Shown here piece by piece: positions 35,483 to 44,715 of a DNA stretch of 64,000 nt. The notes under the pieces were generated by a model that searched no databases, had not been told where the DNA came from, and was given only the letters and a program-made list of their open reading frames with translations. The stretch's first letter is position 1. Every line of letters starts with the position of its first letter. This DNA comes from Planctomycetales bacterium (lineage in GTDB: Bacteria > Planctomycetota > Planctomycetia > Planctomycetales > Planctomycetaceae): assembly GCA_026400835.1 (NCBI GenBank), contig JAPLOA010000081.1, positions 1 to 64,000 of the forward strand, given 5' to 3'. Both the position numbers and the translations under genes were made by a program.

Positions 35483-36172
35483 ATGCAGTTGGAAGCGATT
35501 GAGCGACGGACCACAGTGGATTTGGTCGTGGACCGGATTGCCCGCGTGATCAAGGATCAGAAGCTTGCCGCTGGTTCGCGGCTTCCCGGCGAGCATGAAC
35601 TGGTGGAACAATTGCAGGTCAGCCGTCCGGTGCTTCGTGAAGCGTTGGCTCGACTTCAAAGCCTGGGTTTGGTTGACATTCAGCGCGGGCGCGGCACGTT
35701 CGTCGGGGATACGAACAGCCTGGCGAACTGTGTGCGATTGCTGCAGTCCGCGGTGACGATTTCGCCGCAGGAACTGTTGTCGTATGCCGAATTGCGTTCG
35801 GCCATTGAAGTCCAGGCGGCTCGGCAGGCTGCTGAGAAAGCAACTGCTGAGGACATCGAAATGCTCACAGCTCTGCTCAAGCAACTGGATGATGAGGAGT
35901 TGCCTTACGCCGACGCGCTTGAAATCGACTTCCGCTTTCATCGAAAGTTGATCGAGATCGCGGACAATGTCCTGATGCAGAACCTGATGGAAGTGATTTA
36001 CGAATTTGTGTTGACCCAGATGGTTCGTACAACACCGACTCAGCGTGAAAATCAACTTGGACGTAAGCTGCACAAAGCGGTCTTGAAAGCCGTTCGTGAA
36101 CATGATCCCGACGCGGCAGAACTTGCGATGCGCAAGCACATGCAGGCGGTCCTCGAGCGACTGGAGAGGTAG
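35483..36172 (+). CDS. FadR/GntR-family transcriptional regulator
   Basis: 229 residues from ATG 35483, with GGGAGA about eight bases upstream. The N-terminal winged helix-turn-helix is clear: SRLPGEHELVEQLQVSRP and VLREALARLQSLGLVDI, with the wing GRGTFVG. The C-terminal FCD domain (about 95-220) has EIDFRFHRKLIEIADN near 150 and further His near 198 and 220 that usually bind metal and a small acid. Members of the FadR subgroup sense fatty-acyl-CoA, sugar acids or other organic acids. It ends two bases before the DUF1549/DUF1553 gene, so it probably controls its own operon, which runs to about 44657. Confidence 0.88.
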   Translation: MQLEAIERRTTVDLVVDRIARVIKDQKLAAGSRLPGEHELVEQLQVSRPVLREALARLQSLGLVDIQRGRGTFVGDTNSLANCVRLLQSAVTISPQELLSYAELRSAIEVQAARQAAEKATAEDIEMLTALLKQLDDEELPYADALEIDFRFHRKLIEIADNVLMQNLMEVIYEFVLTQMVRTTPTQRENQLGRKLHKAVLKAVREHDPDAAELAMRKHMQAVLERLER

Positions 36173-36174
36173 TC

Positions 36175-38832
36175 ATGAAGGAAAGTCGCTCGCATAAATC
36201 AAATACTGTCCGATATCGTTCTGCGACGGCACAAGGCGTCTGGTTGTTGCTTTGCGCAGCGCTGTTTGGTGAAGTTCATGCACAGGAGTCAGCAGCGACT
36301 CCCGACCAGATAAAGTTCTTTGAGACGAAGATTCGTCCGGTGCTCGTCGAACAGTGTTACGAGTGCCACGCAGCGGGTGCCCGGATCGTGCAGGGAGGTC
36401 TGCGGGTTGATCATCGCGAGGGCCTGTTGCGAGGCGGCGATACCGGTGCGGCGATTGTTCCCGGAGATGCCGAAAAAAGCTCTCTATTAGCGGCATTGCG
36501 TTATGAAGATGTTGAAATGCCGCCGAAGGGAAAACTGCCTAACGCTGTCATTAAGGATTTTGAAGCGTGGATTGCGATGGGTGCCCCCGATCCTCGCCGA
36601 GCTGATGAATTGCCAGTTGCTCGAACAATTGACTTAGACGAAGGACGCAAGCACTGGGCGTTTCAGCCAGTTGCTGATCCACAGCCGCCAGAGATTAAAG
36701 ACGAGTCGTGGCCGATCGACACGATGGATCGCTTTGTTCTTGCCCGGCAGGAGTCCGTTGGGTTACGGCCTGTCGCTGACGCGGATCGCTACACGTGGTT
36801 GCGTCGAGTCAGTCTCGATCTGACGGGATTGCCTCCGACACCTGATGAAATCGAAGCTTTTATTCGGGATAACTCGCCGCGCGCCTGCGAGACCGTTGTT
36901 GATCGATTGCTTGACTCGCGCGGCTTTGGTGAGCGTTGGGCCAGGCACTGGATGGATCTGACGGGCTATGCGGACATGATTGGTACGTCGAATAGCGTCT
37001 TCGCAGAACATGCATGGCGTTATCGCGATTATCTCATTGATGCATTTAACGAAGATAAACCGTTTGATCGTTTTATTCGCGAACAGATTGCCGGCGATTT
37101 GTTAACCGCTTCATCGCCGCAGGAACAAGCGGAGAACATGATCGCCACGGGGTTCCTGATGGTCGGCGATATAGAGATCGTGGAGCCCGACAAACCGAAG
37201 ATGGAAGCTGACCACATTGATACCCAAGTCAACAAACTCGGGATTGCGTTTCTGGGGATGACGCTCGGGTGCGCGCGTTGCCACGACCACAAGTTTGATC
37301 CCGTGGGGCTGAATGATTATTACGGGATCGCAGGAATCCTCCGCAGTTCACCATCAACGCACAAAATTCCATTCGGTGTCTGGAGTAGTCTCAACACGAC
37401 CGAACTTCCCGAGACACCGGAACAGCTTGCAGACCGAAAGAAGATAGAAGCTCAACACGCTGAGAAATTGTCGAGCTTAAAGAAGGAGCAACAGCAGCTC
37501 ACCGAAGCGAAGCAGCGTATCGTTGATCAACTTGCCACGCTCAACAGAACTGAAGCAGAGAAAAAAGAGCTGGTCGCCGTGAAGAAACCACCAGCGTCTG
37601 ACACTCAGATTGTTACAGCCAAAGTGGAGCAAACGCAGCCAGAGCCAGACGCTTCCGAGCCCATGCCAGATAAAGAATCTCTGGCTAAGCAACGTGACGA
37701 AATCGCAGAGAAAATCAAAAAGCTCGCCTCCGAGATCCAGCACGCGGAATTCTTTGCTTCGAAGGTGCCCAAAGCGTTTGCAATGCGAGACGGCGAGCAT
37801 CCGACCGACATGCCGGTTTACATTCGAGGTAATCCCTATGCACCTGGGGCGGTGATGTCACGCAGCGCGTTGCGAGTGGCTTCGTGGGAGAAGTTTCCTG
37901 AGATTCCGGCTGGTCAGAGCGGTCGATTACAACTGGCAGGTTGGCTCGCCGACGACCGTAATCCGCTCACAGCACGCGTAACGGTCAATCGCATTTGGCA
38001 GAAGCTGTTTGGTGAAGGGCTCGTGCGCAGTGTCGATTACTTTGGTACGCGTGGCGAGGTACCGAGCCATCCTGAGTTGCTCGATCATCTGGCCAATCGA
38101 TTCATGCGCAACAACTGGTCACAGAAGCGACTCATTCGCTCGCTTGTACTCAGTCGCACGTATCGAATGAGTAGCAGAAACGACATCGCAGCGATGCAGA
38201 TTGATCCCGAAAACAAGCTGTTGTGGCGCATGAACCCCCAACGGCTGGATGCAGAAGCGATACGGGATTCTGCGTTGGCGATCAGCGGCGAATTGATAAA
38301 AAGTCAGGGCGGCCCATCGCTGGTACTGGAGAACGTCGAGAACACAGGGGCACTCGTCCAGTCGGGAGTGAATCCACCCAATTACAACCATCGCAAACCG
38401 CGTCCGTCCCAGGAATTTGAACGGACGATCTATCTTCCTGTGATGCGGACCGGGTTTCCTGGCGCTGACCGCATTCGCAGCTACTTTGATTTCGTCGATC
38501 CAGCTCAAATCGCTGGAAAGCGTGAGCAATCTGTCGTGCCAACTCAATCATTATTCCTGATGAACAACGATTTTTTTCGCCGTCGATCCCGGTCTATGGT
38601 TGAACAACTTCTTGCCAGTGCTTCAACGCAGGAAGAACGCCTGGAACAACTTTGGATGCGAGTCCTGGCTCGACCGATGACGGCGGTTGAACGCAGGGAG
38701 GCGATCGCTTTTCTTGACGACTCCAGGTCACTTGTCGCAAATGAACCCAATCAAACTGCCACTGACATCATTGTCTGGCAGGAGCTATGTCACAGCCTGA
38801 TGTCCTCGAATCATTTTGTATTTCGCCTTTGA
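36175..38832 (+). CDS. Secreted DUF1549/DUF1553 cytochrome-like protein
   Basis: 885 residues from ATG 36175 with a signal peptide ending at about residue 37 (VHAQ). The planctomycete cytochrome C domain has the haem motif CYECHA near residue 62, followed by GDAEKSSLLAAL and MPPKGKLPNAVI. DUF1549 runs about 180-390 with TWLRRVSLDLTGLPPTPDE and a second CXXCH, CARCHDHKFDP. A long helical charged region (about 430-520, KEEQQQLTEAKQR) separates it from DUF1553 (RLQLAGWLADDRNPLTARV to the end). Redox chemistry on a carbohydrate or its products is often suggested for this family, without proof. Directly followed by a DUF1501 gene. Confidence 0.9.
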   Translation: MKESRSHKSNTVRYRSATAQGVWLLLCAALFGEVHAQESAATPDQIKFFETKIRPVLVEQCYECHAAGARIVQGGLRVDHREGLLRGGDTGAAIVPGDAEKSSLLAALRYEDVEMPPKGKLPNAVIKDFEAWIAMGAPDPRRADELPVARTIDLDEGRKHWAFQPVADPQPPEIKDESWPIDTMDRFVLARQESVGLRPVADADRYTWLRRVSLDLTGLPPTPDEIEAFIRDNSPRACETVVDRLLDSRGFGERWARHWMDLTGYADMIGTSNSVFAEHAWRYRDYLIDAFNEDKPFDRFIREQIAGDLLTASSPQEQAENMIATGFLMVGDIEIVEPDKPKMEADHIDTQVNKLGIAFLGMTLGCARCHDHKFDPVGLNDYYGIAGILRSSPSTHKIPFGVWSSLNTTELPETPEQLADRKKIEAQHAEKLSSLKKEQQQLTEAKQRIVDQLATLNRTEAEKKELVAVKKPPASDTQIVTAKVEQTQPEPDASEPMPDKESLAKQRDEIAEKIKKLASEIQHAEFFASKVPKAFAMRDGEHPTDMPVYIRGNPYAPGAVMSRSALRVASWEKFPEIPAGQSGRLQLAGWLADDRNPLTARVTVNRIWQKLFGEGLVRSVDYFGTRGEVPSHPELLDHLANRFMRNNWSQKRLIRSLVLSRTYRMSSRNDIAAMQIDPENKLLWRMNPQRLDAEAIRDSALAISGELIKSQGGPSLVLENVENTGALVQSGVNPPNYNHRKPRPSQEFERTIYLPVMRTGFPGADRIRSYFDFVDPAQIAGKREQSVVPTQSLFLMNNDFFRRRSRSMVEQLLASASTQEERLEQLWMRVLARPMTAVERREAIAFLDDSRSLVANEPNQTATDIIVWQELCHSLMSSNHFVFRL

Positions 38833-38880
38833 GCGAGGCGGTCGTTCTCAATCAGCGTCCTACGAAAGTTTTGTCTCACC

Positions 38881-40281
38881 ATGAACAAAAATTACATTCC
38901 CAATCGACGCCAGTATTTACAGCACGCGGCTTGTGGCTTCGGCGCTATTGCTCTGCATGATATGGTTCGCGCCGCGACGAGTTTCTCGGGTGCGCCAGCG
39001 CTGGACTTCAACCCACGAGTCAAACGCGTAATCTTTCTTTTTATGGCGGGTGGTCCCTCGCAATTGGATCTGTTCGATCCCAAGGACTACATCCGCGAGA
39101 AACACGGACAAGCGATTGATTCTCCGCTGGATCCGAATGTCACTCAGATTGGAACAGAAAAGTTTCTTGCGCTGGGTGCAATGGCGCCGGTGCGACCACG
39201 TGGACAGTCTGGAATGATGATCTCTGACCTGATGCCGCATCTGGCAGGCATCTCGGACGATATCTGTTTGCTGCGAGGCATGAGTGCTGACAATCCACAA
39301 CATGCTGGCGCGACATCGCAATTCCACACCGGTAGCTTCACAGAAGTCCGGCCATCGATGGGGGCATGGATCAGTTATGGACTCGGAACCGAGAATCAGA
39401 ATCTGCCGAGTTTTGTGACCATTCATCCGAAAGAGTCGCGTACCTACGGTTCCGCGTTTCTGCCGGCGGTACATCAGGGTACGGCGCTTACCGTGCCGCT
39501 GGACAGCAAGGCAGCAGCCATCGAAAACCTGCGAAATGCTTCGGCGAGCGATGCGATTCAGCGGAGGCGGATCGATTTCACTCAGCGGTTGAACCAGCGT
39601 CTCATCGATGAATTGCACGGCGACGCGAACATGGAAGGCATGATACAAAACATGGAATTGGCGTTCCGAATGCAGACGACGACGCCTCAGCTCGTTGATA
39701 TGTCGACCGAGAGCGAAGCGACGCAAAAAATGTACGGGGTTGGTGGCAAGGATACCGACAAAAACGCACGAGCCTGTTTACTCGCTCGTAAGCTCAGCGA
39801 GTCCGGCGTGCGGTTTGTGCAAGTGACCATGGATGGCTGGGATCATCACGGCGACATCCGAGGCAACTTGCCGAGACTCTGCAGTCAGACCGACCAGCCC
39901 GTTGCTGCGCTCGTCAAAGACCTGAAACTGCGAGGCATGCTTGACGATACGCTGGTTCTATGGTCCGGCGAATTTGGTCGCACGCCATGGAGTCAGGATT
40001 TGAGCGGAACAGCTCCGATTGACAAACACGGGCGGGAGCATCAACCGCAGAGTTTCTGCGCATGGATGGCTGGAGGCGGCATCAAACCGGGGCTGACATA
40101 TGGCGAGACTGATGCGATGGGCTACCAGGTCATCGACGGAAAAGTGCATCTTCACGATCTGCACGCGACCATGTTGCATCTGCTCGGTCTCGATCATACC
40201 GGTCTCACTCGACGCCACCTCGGCCGCGACTTTCGGCTCACCGATGTGTATGGCTCCGTCGTGAAGGAAATTTTGTCTTAG
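38881..40281 (+). CDS. DUF1501 protein, Tat- or Sec-exported
   Basis: 466 residues. The N-terminal NRRQYLQHAACGFG resembles a weak Tat signal. The DUF1501 body has VIFLFMAGGPSQLDLFD near residue 48, LLRGMSADNPQHAGA near 133, and near 355 LVLWSGEFGRTPWSQ followed by DKHGREHQPQSF. These are the conserved Asp/His-bearing blocks of this alkaline-phosphatase-like family. It is the partner of the preceding DUF1549/1553 protein and different in detail from the DUF1501 protein at 14568, so the two sets are not recent copies. Confidence 0.9.
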   Translation: MNKNYIPNRRQYLQHAACGFGAIALHDMVRAATSFSGAPALDFNPRVKRVIFLFMAGGPSQLDLFDPKDYIREKHGQAIDSPLDPNVTQIGTEKFLALGAMAPVRPRGQSGMMISDLMPHLAGISDDICLLRGMSADNPQHAGATSQFHTGSFTEVRPSMGAWISYGLGTENQNLPSFVTIHPKESRTYGSAFLPAVHQGTALTVPLDSKAAAIENLRNASASDAIQRRRIDFTQRLNQRLIDELHGDANMEGMIQNMELAFRMQTTTPQLVDMSTESEATQKMYGVGGKDTDKNARACLLARKLSESGVRFVQVTMDGWDHHGDIRGNLPRLCSQTDQPVAALVKDLKLRGMLDDTLVLWSGEFGRTPWSQDLSGTAPIDKHGREHQPQSFCAWMAGGGIKPGLTYGETDAMGYQVIDGKVHLHDLHATMLHLLGLDHTGLTRRHLGRDFRLTDVYGSVVKEILS

Positions 40282-40290
40282 GGCACCTGT

Positions 40291-41994
40291 ATGAAACATC
40301 TCGTTGTTATCCTCGTTGCTGCGGCAATCACAAGCAGCGCAATGGCCGATGTCGCGACCGAAACCGTCTCGATACCCATGCGCGATGGCATAGCACTTGC
40401 GACCGACATCTATCGCGATGCCGCGGTATCGAAGGCGCCCGTCATCCTGATGCGCACGCCCTATGATAAGTCGAAACAGAAAGGCAATGCGGAGAAGTAT
40501 GTCGACGCCGGCTATATCGTTGTGATTCAGGACTGTCGCGGGACGCGTGAATCAGAAGGGGTGCTGGCTCCTTACAATAACGAGGGCCAGGATGGATTTG
40601 ACACTATCGAATGGATCACCCGACAGGCATGGTGCAGCGGTCGTGTGGGCATGATGGGCGGGTCTTATGTGGGCGCTGTGCAGTGGCAGGCGGCAGTCGA
40701 ATATCCGCCCGGTCTGGCAGCGATCGCACCTCAGGCAACGTGGAGCAGTTTTTATCGCAACCTGTACTTGGGTGGTGCCGTGCGGTTGTCGCTGATTTCC
40801 GGCTGGCTGGCTGGCAACACTCCCAAGCCTGAAGGTGTGCAACCGGCAGATATGAATGAAGCGCTCCTGCGTCTACCGCTGAGCGATGTCGATGAGGCGA
40901 TCGGCTGGCCAATGCCGTGGCTCGATGCGTACCTCACTCATCCTGAACCAAATGGTTTTTGGAGGCGACTGGATCTGACGGACGAACTGCCCAACTTGAA
41001 GATGCCCGCCTTGCATGTCGTGGGCTATTACGACTTTTTCTCGCGCGAGTCCGTTGGAAACTTCATGATCATGCAGCAGTCTCGCGATCCGCAGACTCGC
41101 AAGCAACAACGACTGGTCCTTGGTCCGTGGGATCACGGCACCGTTGGCAGGGCGACGGTTGCTGAAGTTGATTTCGGTCCCGATGCCGAAGTGGATACAT
41201 TCGCACTTCAGTTAGACTGGTTCGATCGCCATCTTAAACAGGATCCCGCCGCGATCGCCAGGCCGTTTCCACCCGTACAATATTTTTCTATGGGGGACAA
41301 TGCCTGGCATGACGCGCAAACCTGGCCGCCCGAAGGCTTCTCGGCGACATCGTTCTACCTTCACTCGGACGGCAAGGCAAACACTCGCAGCGGCGCGGGC
41401 AAGTTGAACCGCGAAGAACCTGCTGGCGAAGAACCCGCCGATACGTTTCGCGCGGATCCGGCGCATCCTGTACCAGCCTGCCCGGTCACGGAGACGCGTC
41501 CGATGAAAGCTGCGGTGTGGGGACCGGTTGATCAAAGTGCTCTCGAAGACCGAGAGGACGTGCTTGTCTATACAAGCGATGTGTTGACTGAGCCGCTCAG
41601 CTTTGCAGGCAATGTCGAAGCAAAACTGTTTGTAAGCGCCGACACGCCGGATGCGGATTGGGCCGTCAAGCTGGTCGATGTACGACCGGACGGTTTTGCT
41701 CAAAATCTTGCGACCGGCATTCTTCGAGGCCGATATCGAGATTCGTTGCTTGTACCATCGCCGCTGCAACCCGGAAAAGTGTACGAGATCACTGTGGATC
41801 TCGGTCCTTGTGCCGCAACGATTGCCAAAGGGCATCGACTTCGAGTCGACATCTGTGGTTCTCTGTTCCCGCTGTACGATCGAAATTCCAACACTGGCGA
41901 AGGCCCATTCGGTTCGAGCACATTGATCTCGACGGAGTCGGTCTATCACTCGTCGTTAAAGGTGTCTCGGATCGTGCTGCCAATAAAACAGTAG
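40291..41994 (+). CDS. CocE/NonD-family alpha/beta hydrolase (X-Pro dipeptidyl-peptidase-like)
   Basis: 567 residues with a signal peptide (ITSSAMADV, about residue 20). The alpha/beta hydrolase core has VVIQDCRGTRESEG near residue 75 (oxyanion site) and the nucleophile elbow GMMGGSYVGAVQW with Ser near 124. The acid is in the region VVGYYDFFSRES near 247, and the His is probably in LGPWDHGTVG near 277. A C-terminal beta-jelly roll of the X-Pro dipeptidyl-peptidase type follows (DADWAVKLVDVRPDG). Likely an esterase or peptidase acting on an ester, perhaps removing acyl groups from a glycan in the periplasm. It begins nine bases after the DUF1501 gene. Confidence 0.88.
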   Translation: MKHLVVILVAAAITSSAMADVATETVSIPMRDGIALATDIYRDAAVSKAPVILMRTPYDKSKQKGNAEKYVDAGYIVVIQDCRGTRESEGVLAPYNNEGQDGFDTIEWITRQAWCSGRVGMMGGSYVGAVQWQAAVEYPPGLAAIAPQATWSSFYRNLYLGGAVRLSLISGWLAGNTPKPEGVQPADMNEALLRLPLSDVDEAIGWPMPWLDAYLTHPEPNGFWRRLDLTDELPNLKMPALHVVGYYDFFSRESVGNFMIMQQSRDPQTRKQQRLVLGPWDHGTVGRATVAEVDFGPDAEVDTFALQLDWFDRHLKQDPAAIARPFPPVQYFSMGDNAWHDAQTWPPEGFSATSFYLHSDGKANTRSGAGKLNREEPAGEEPADTFRADPAHPVPACPVTETRPMKAAVWGPVDQSALEDREDVLVYTSDVLTEPLSFAGNVEAKLFVSADTPDADWAVKLVDVRPDGFAQNLATGILRGRYRDSLLVPSPLQPGKVYEITVDLGPCAATIAKGHRLRVDICGSLFPLYDRNSNTGEGPFGSSTLISTESVYHSSLKVSRIVLPIKQ

Positions 41995-42128
41995 ACCGGG
42001 GATTCCCAACTCCCACCACTTCATCAATCGACAATCATCAATCAAATGTCTGATACAGTAAGTTTCTTCGCGAAGCGGGAGTCACGCTTTCGCTACCGCT
42101 GCATTGGCACATTGAGCGAGTTGGATTC

Positions 42129-43535
42129 ATGACACGCGTTACCAGATTCAGATTGAGATTTCGCGGGTGGAGCTTCTTATTCCTGTTCGTTTTGCTGCTG
42201 TTATCGAGGGCAGAATTACGCGCTTACCAGCCGTCGCAGGTCCACATCGAAACCTGGACCGAGAAATGGCCACGCGACTCCGGCGAGATCGAGGAGCGCG
42301 CGGTTACAGCCGAGATATGGAGCGTCGCCATCCAGGCGGCGCTTGATCAAACCAACTCCGTGCATCTGCCGAAGCGGGATCAGCCTTACTACCTGGATGG
42401 CCCCATCATCCTGAAGTCCGGGCAGAAGCTTACGGCCGATGCCGACACTGAGATTCGTCTGAAACCCGGGTGCAGCACCTGCATGGTTCGTAACGAGAAC
42501 GTCATCGGCTTTGCAGACCTCTCGGTGCCCGAAGACACGAAGCCCGACACCGACATCATCATCGCAGGCGGCATCTGGACCACGCTGGCAACTGGCGTCA
42601 AAGACGACAACGGCAACCAGCGCGGCTACTCTTCAAAGAAGAATCCCGTGCCCGGTACCCACGGTGTCATCCTGATCCACAACGCCCTCCGGGTGAGCGT
42701 CAAGAACGTCACCGTACGTCAGAGTCGCCCTTTTGCAATCCATCTTGGCAATATCCGCGACTTCACCGTCGATGGCCTGACTCTCGACCGGCACGGACGC
42801 GACGGCGTGCATGTGGATGGTCCCGCGAGTGACGGCATGATTCGCAACGTGAGCGGCGATTCGCACGACGATCCTGTCTCGATCACGGCGTGGGACTGGC
42901 GGCAATACAGCGCGAGCTTCGGCCCGATCCACCATCTCACCATCGAACACATCACCGGCGCGCCGGAAGGCAAACGCAGCACCGACGCCATCCGCCTCCT
43001 CCCTGGCGTGAAGCGTTTCAGTGACGGCACCACGCTCGACTGCCCCATCCACGACATCACGCTGCGTGACATCACCGACATCCGCGACTTCAAACTCTAC
43101 GACCAACCGAACCTCGAACTCGGACGCGACAACGACTTCAGTGTCGGTATCGGCACGCTGCGGAACATCGTCTTCGAGAACCTCACCTTCACCCGCCCCG
43201 GCAGCATCCAGGTCCACGCCAACACCGACGGCCTGACAATCCGCGACGTGAAGCTCAATTTTCCGATCCCAACGGATTACCGCCTTGTTGAACTCGGCCC
43301 CAGGTCGCAAACGTACAAACACCAGCCGGACGCTCCAGCCACATGGACCGAAATCTTCTCACCCGATATCGACTGCACTGTGCGCAACGTCAGTATCACC
43401 GGCGTTCGTGTTCAGAATACGAAAACCGATTTGCCTTTCGAGCAAGTCGTGAAGGTCATTGAGCAAAAGCGCAATCCCGACTACCCCAGCACTACGCCGC
43501 GCGGTGGTACAGGCAAAGGGATCTGGATTCGTTAA
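42129..43535 (+). CDS. Right-handed beta-helix glycosidase, GH28-like
   Basis: 468 residues with a signal peptide ending near LRAYQ (residue 33). The repeated turns of a beta-helix are visible (VLIHNALRVSVKNVTVRQS, IRNVSGDS). The central GRDGVHVDGPASDG followed by GDSHDDPVSITAWDW corresponds to the polygalacturonase (GH28) active site, where the paired Asp residues sit in a DD motif. A galacturonan or another uronate-containing polymer is the natural guess; lyase or epimerase function in the same fold is also possible. The preceding spacer (134 bases) is the longest within this run. Confidence 0.75.
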   Translation: MTRVTRFRLRFRGWSFLFLFVLLLLSRAELRAYQPSQVHIETWTEKWPRDSGEIEERAVTAEIWSVAIQAALDQTNSVHLPKRDQPYYLDGPIILKSGQKLTADADTEIRLKPGCSTCMVRNENVIGFADLSVPEDTKPDTDIIIAGGIWTTLATGVKDDNGNQRGYSSKKNPVPGTHGVILIHNALRVSVKNVTVRQSRPFAIHLGNIRDFTVDGLTLDRHGRDGVHVDGPASDGMIRNVSGDSHDDPVSITAWDWRQYSASFGPIHHLTIEHITGAPEGKRSTDAIRLLPGVKRFSDGTTLDCPIHDITLRDITDIRDFKLYDQPNLELGRDNDFSVGIGTLRNIVFENLTFTRPGSIQVHANTDGLTIRDVKLNFPIPTDYRLVELGPRSQTYKHQPDAPATWTEIFSPDIDCTVRNVSITGVRVQNTKTDLPFEQVVKVIEQKRNPDYPSTTPRGGTGKGIWIR

Positions 43536-43564
43536 CACTGTTGTCCAATTCAGAAAGAATATTC

Positions 43565-44239
43565 ATGCACACGTCACTTCAGTTGGTCTTCTCCAGCCTC
43601 ATCCTGTTCATTGTCGCCGTACCACTGGTCGCGGCTGATAAGAGTGACGCGAAGAGCCGCGTCGAGCAGGTCGTGAAGGCGGTTGGGGGTGAAGATCATC
43701 TGCTGAATTTGTTTCGCTATCGCGAGCGAGTCCTCGTTACCGCGACGCCAGCACCTCCAGTGACGGCAGATGAAAAAGGGAATCGGACTTCAATTGTACA
43801 AATTGCCGGCGATATTTGGCTTGGAACGACGAAACGCGACAAAGACAAGGTCCGCGTACTCTGCTGGGCGTGGAGCCTGCGGATACTGCTCGACCCGAAA
43901 TCAAAGGTTGAATCGATTGCCGATACGACCATCGCTGATAAACCCGTCTTTGGCCTGCGTGTGACAGAATCGATCAGCAATCCAATCGATTTGTACTTCG
44001 ACAAAGAAACGCAACGACTCGTGGCTATTGACTACACGGATACGCGGCACCTGTTTAGCCAGTGGAAAACAACGGAAGGTGACCATCACTATCCATCGCA
44101 TGTCGTCGGATACCGATTCACCGACCGCGACACCAGGCTTACCAATGCGAATCAATGGTACCAAACCGATATCCTGGAATTGACACCGCTGGCAGAATTG
44201 CCGCCAGAGTTGAGAACAGATTCCCAACGCAACAAATGA
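43565..44239 (+). CDS. Small secreted protein of unknown function
   Basis: 224 residues from ATG 43565 (a TTG at 43541 is less likely). The signal peptide ends near PLVAA (residue 21). The mature part is beta-rich (GDIWLGTTKRDKDKVRVL, LDPKSKVESIADTTIADK, VGYRFTDRDTRL) and recalls outer-membrane lipoprotein-sorting-like or LolA-like folds, but no firm family is recognised. There is no lipobox Cys. Seven bases separate it from the AhpD-like gene. Confidence 0.7.
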   Translation: MHTSLQLVFSSLILFIVAVPLVAADKSDAKSRVEQVVKAVGGEDHLLNLFRYRERVLVTATPAPPVTADEKGNRTSIVQIAGDIWLGTTKRDKDKVRVLCWAWSLRILLDPKSKVESIADTTIADKPVFGLRVTESISNPIDLYFDKETQRLVAIDYTDTRHLFSQWKTTEGDHHYPSHVVGYRFTDRDTRLTNANQWYQTDILELTPLAELPPELRTDSQRNK

Positions 44240-44246
44240 GACACTC

Positions 44247-44657
44247 ATGTCAACAACCAAACGCATTGCCAGTCCCGAATCGGATCCACGCGTGAGGGCC
44301 GTGTTCGATGATATTCGCGCTATGCGGAAAACAGACTTTATCAACAATTTTTGGCATGCCCTCGCGCTCGACCCGACATTGCTGGAAAGTACGTGGTCCG
44401 AGGTAAAGCGTCTGATGGCGACTCCCACGCACCTCGATCCGCTCACGAAAGAGATGGTCTACATCGCGGTGTCGGTAGCGAACTCGTGCAGTTACTGCGT
44501 CCATTCCCACACCGCAGCAGCCCGTGCCAGGGGGATGACCGATGCACAACATACCGAACTTCTTGCCGTCATCTCTTTGGCTGCCAGGACCAACCATTTG
44601 GCAACCGGACTGCAAGTGCCCGTTGACGCAGTCTTCGATGCTGACGGCGAAAGTTGA
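44247..44657 (+). CDS. AhpD-like / carboxymuconolactone decarboxylase-family protein
   Basis: 136 residues. The AhpD-type active site is clear: KEMVYIAVSVANSCSYCVHSH near residue 66 with Glu, CxxC and the following His. Such proteins act as peroxidases or thiol reductases, or as lactone decarboxylases; the CxxC points to a redox role. It is all-helical and probably forms trimers. Last gene of the run that begins with the FadR-type regulator. Confidence 0.88.
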   Translation: MSTTKRIASPESDPRVRAVFDDIRAMRKTDFINNFWHALALDPTLLESTWSEVKRLMATPTHLDPLTKEMVYIAVSVANSCSYCVHSHTAAARARGMTDAQHTELLAVISLAARTNHLATGLQVPVDAVFDADGES

Positions 44658-44715
44658 GTAGTCTGGTAAGTCGTCTACTATGCATGATACTTTTGCTTCT
44701 CGAAACGACCAGGTC

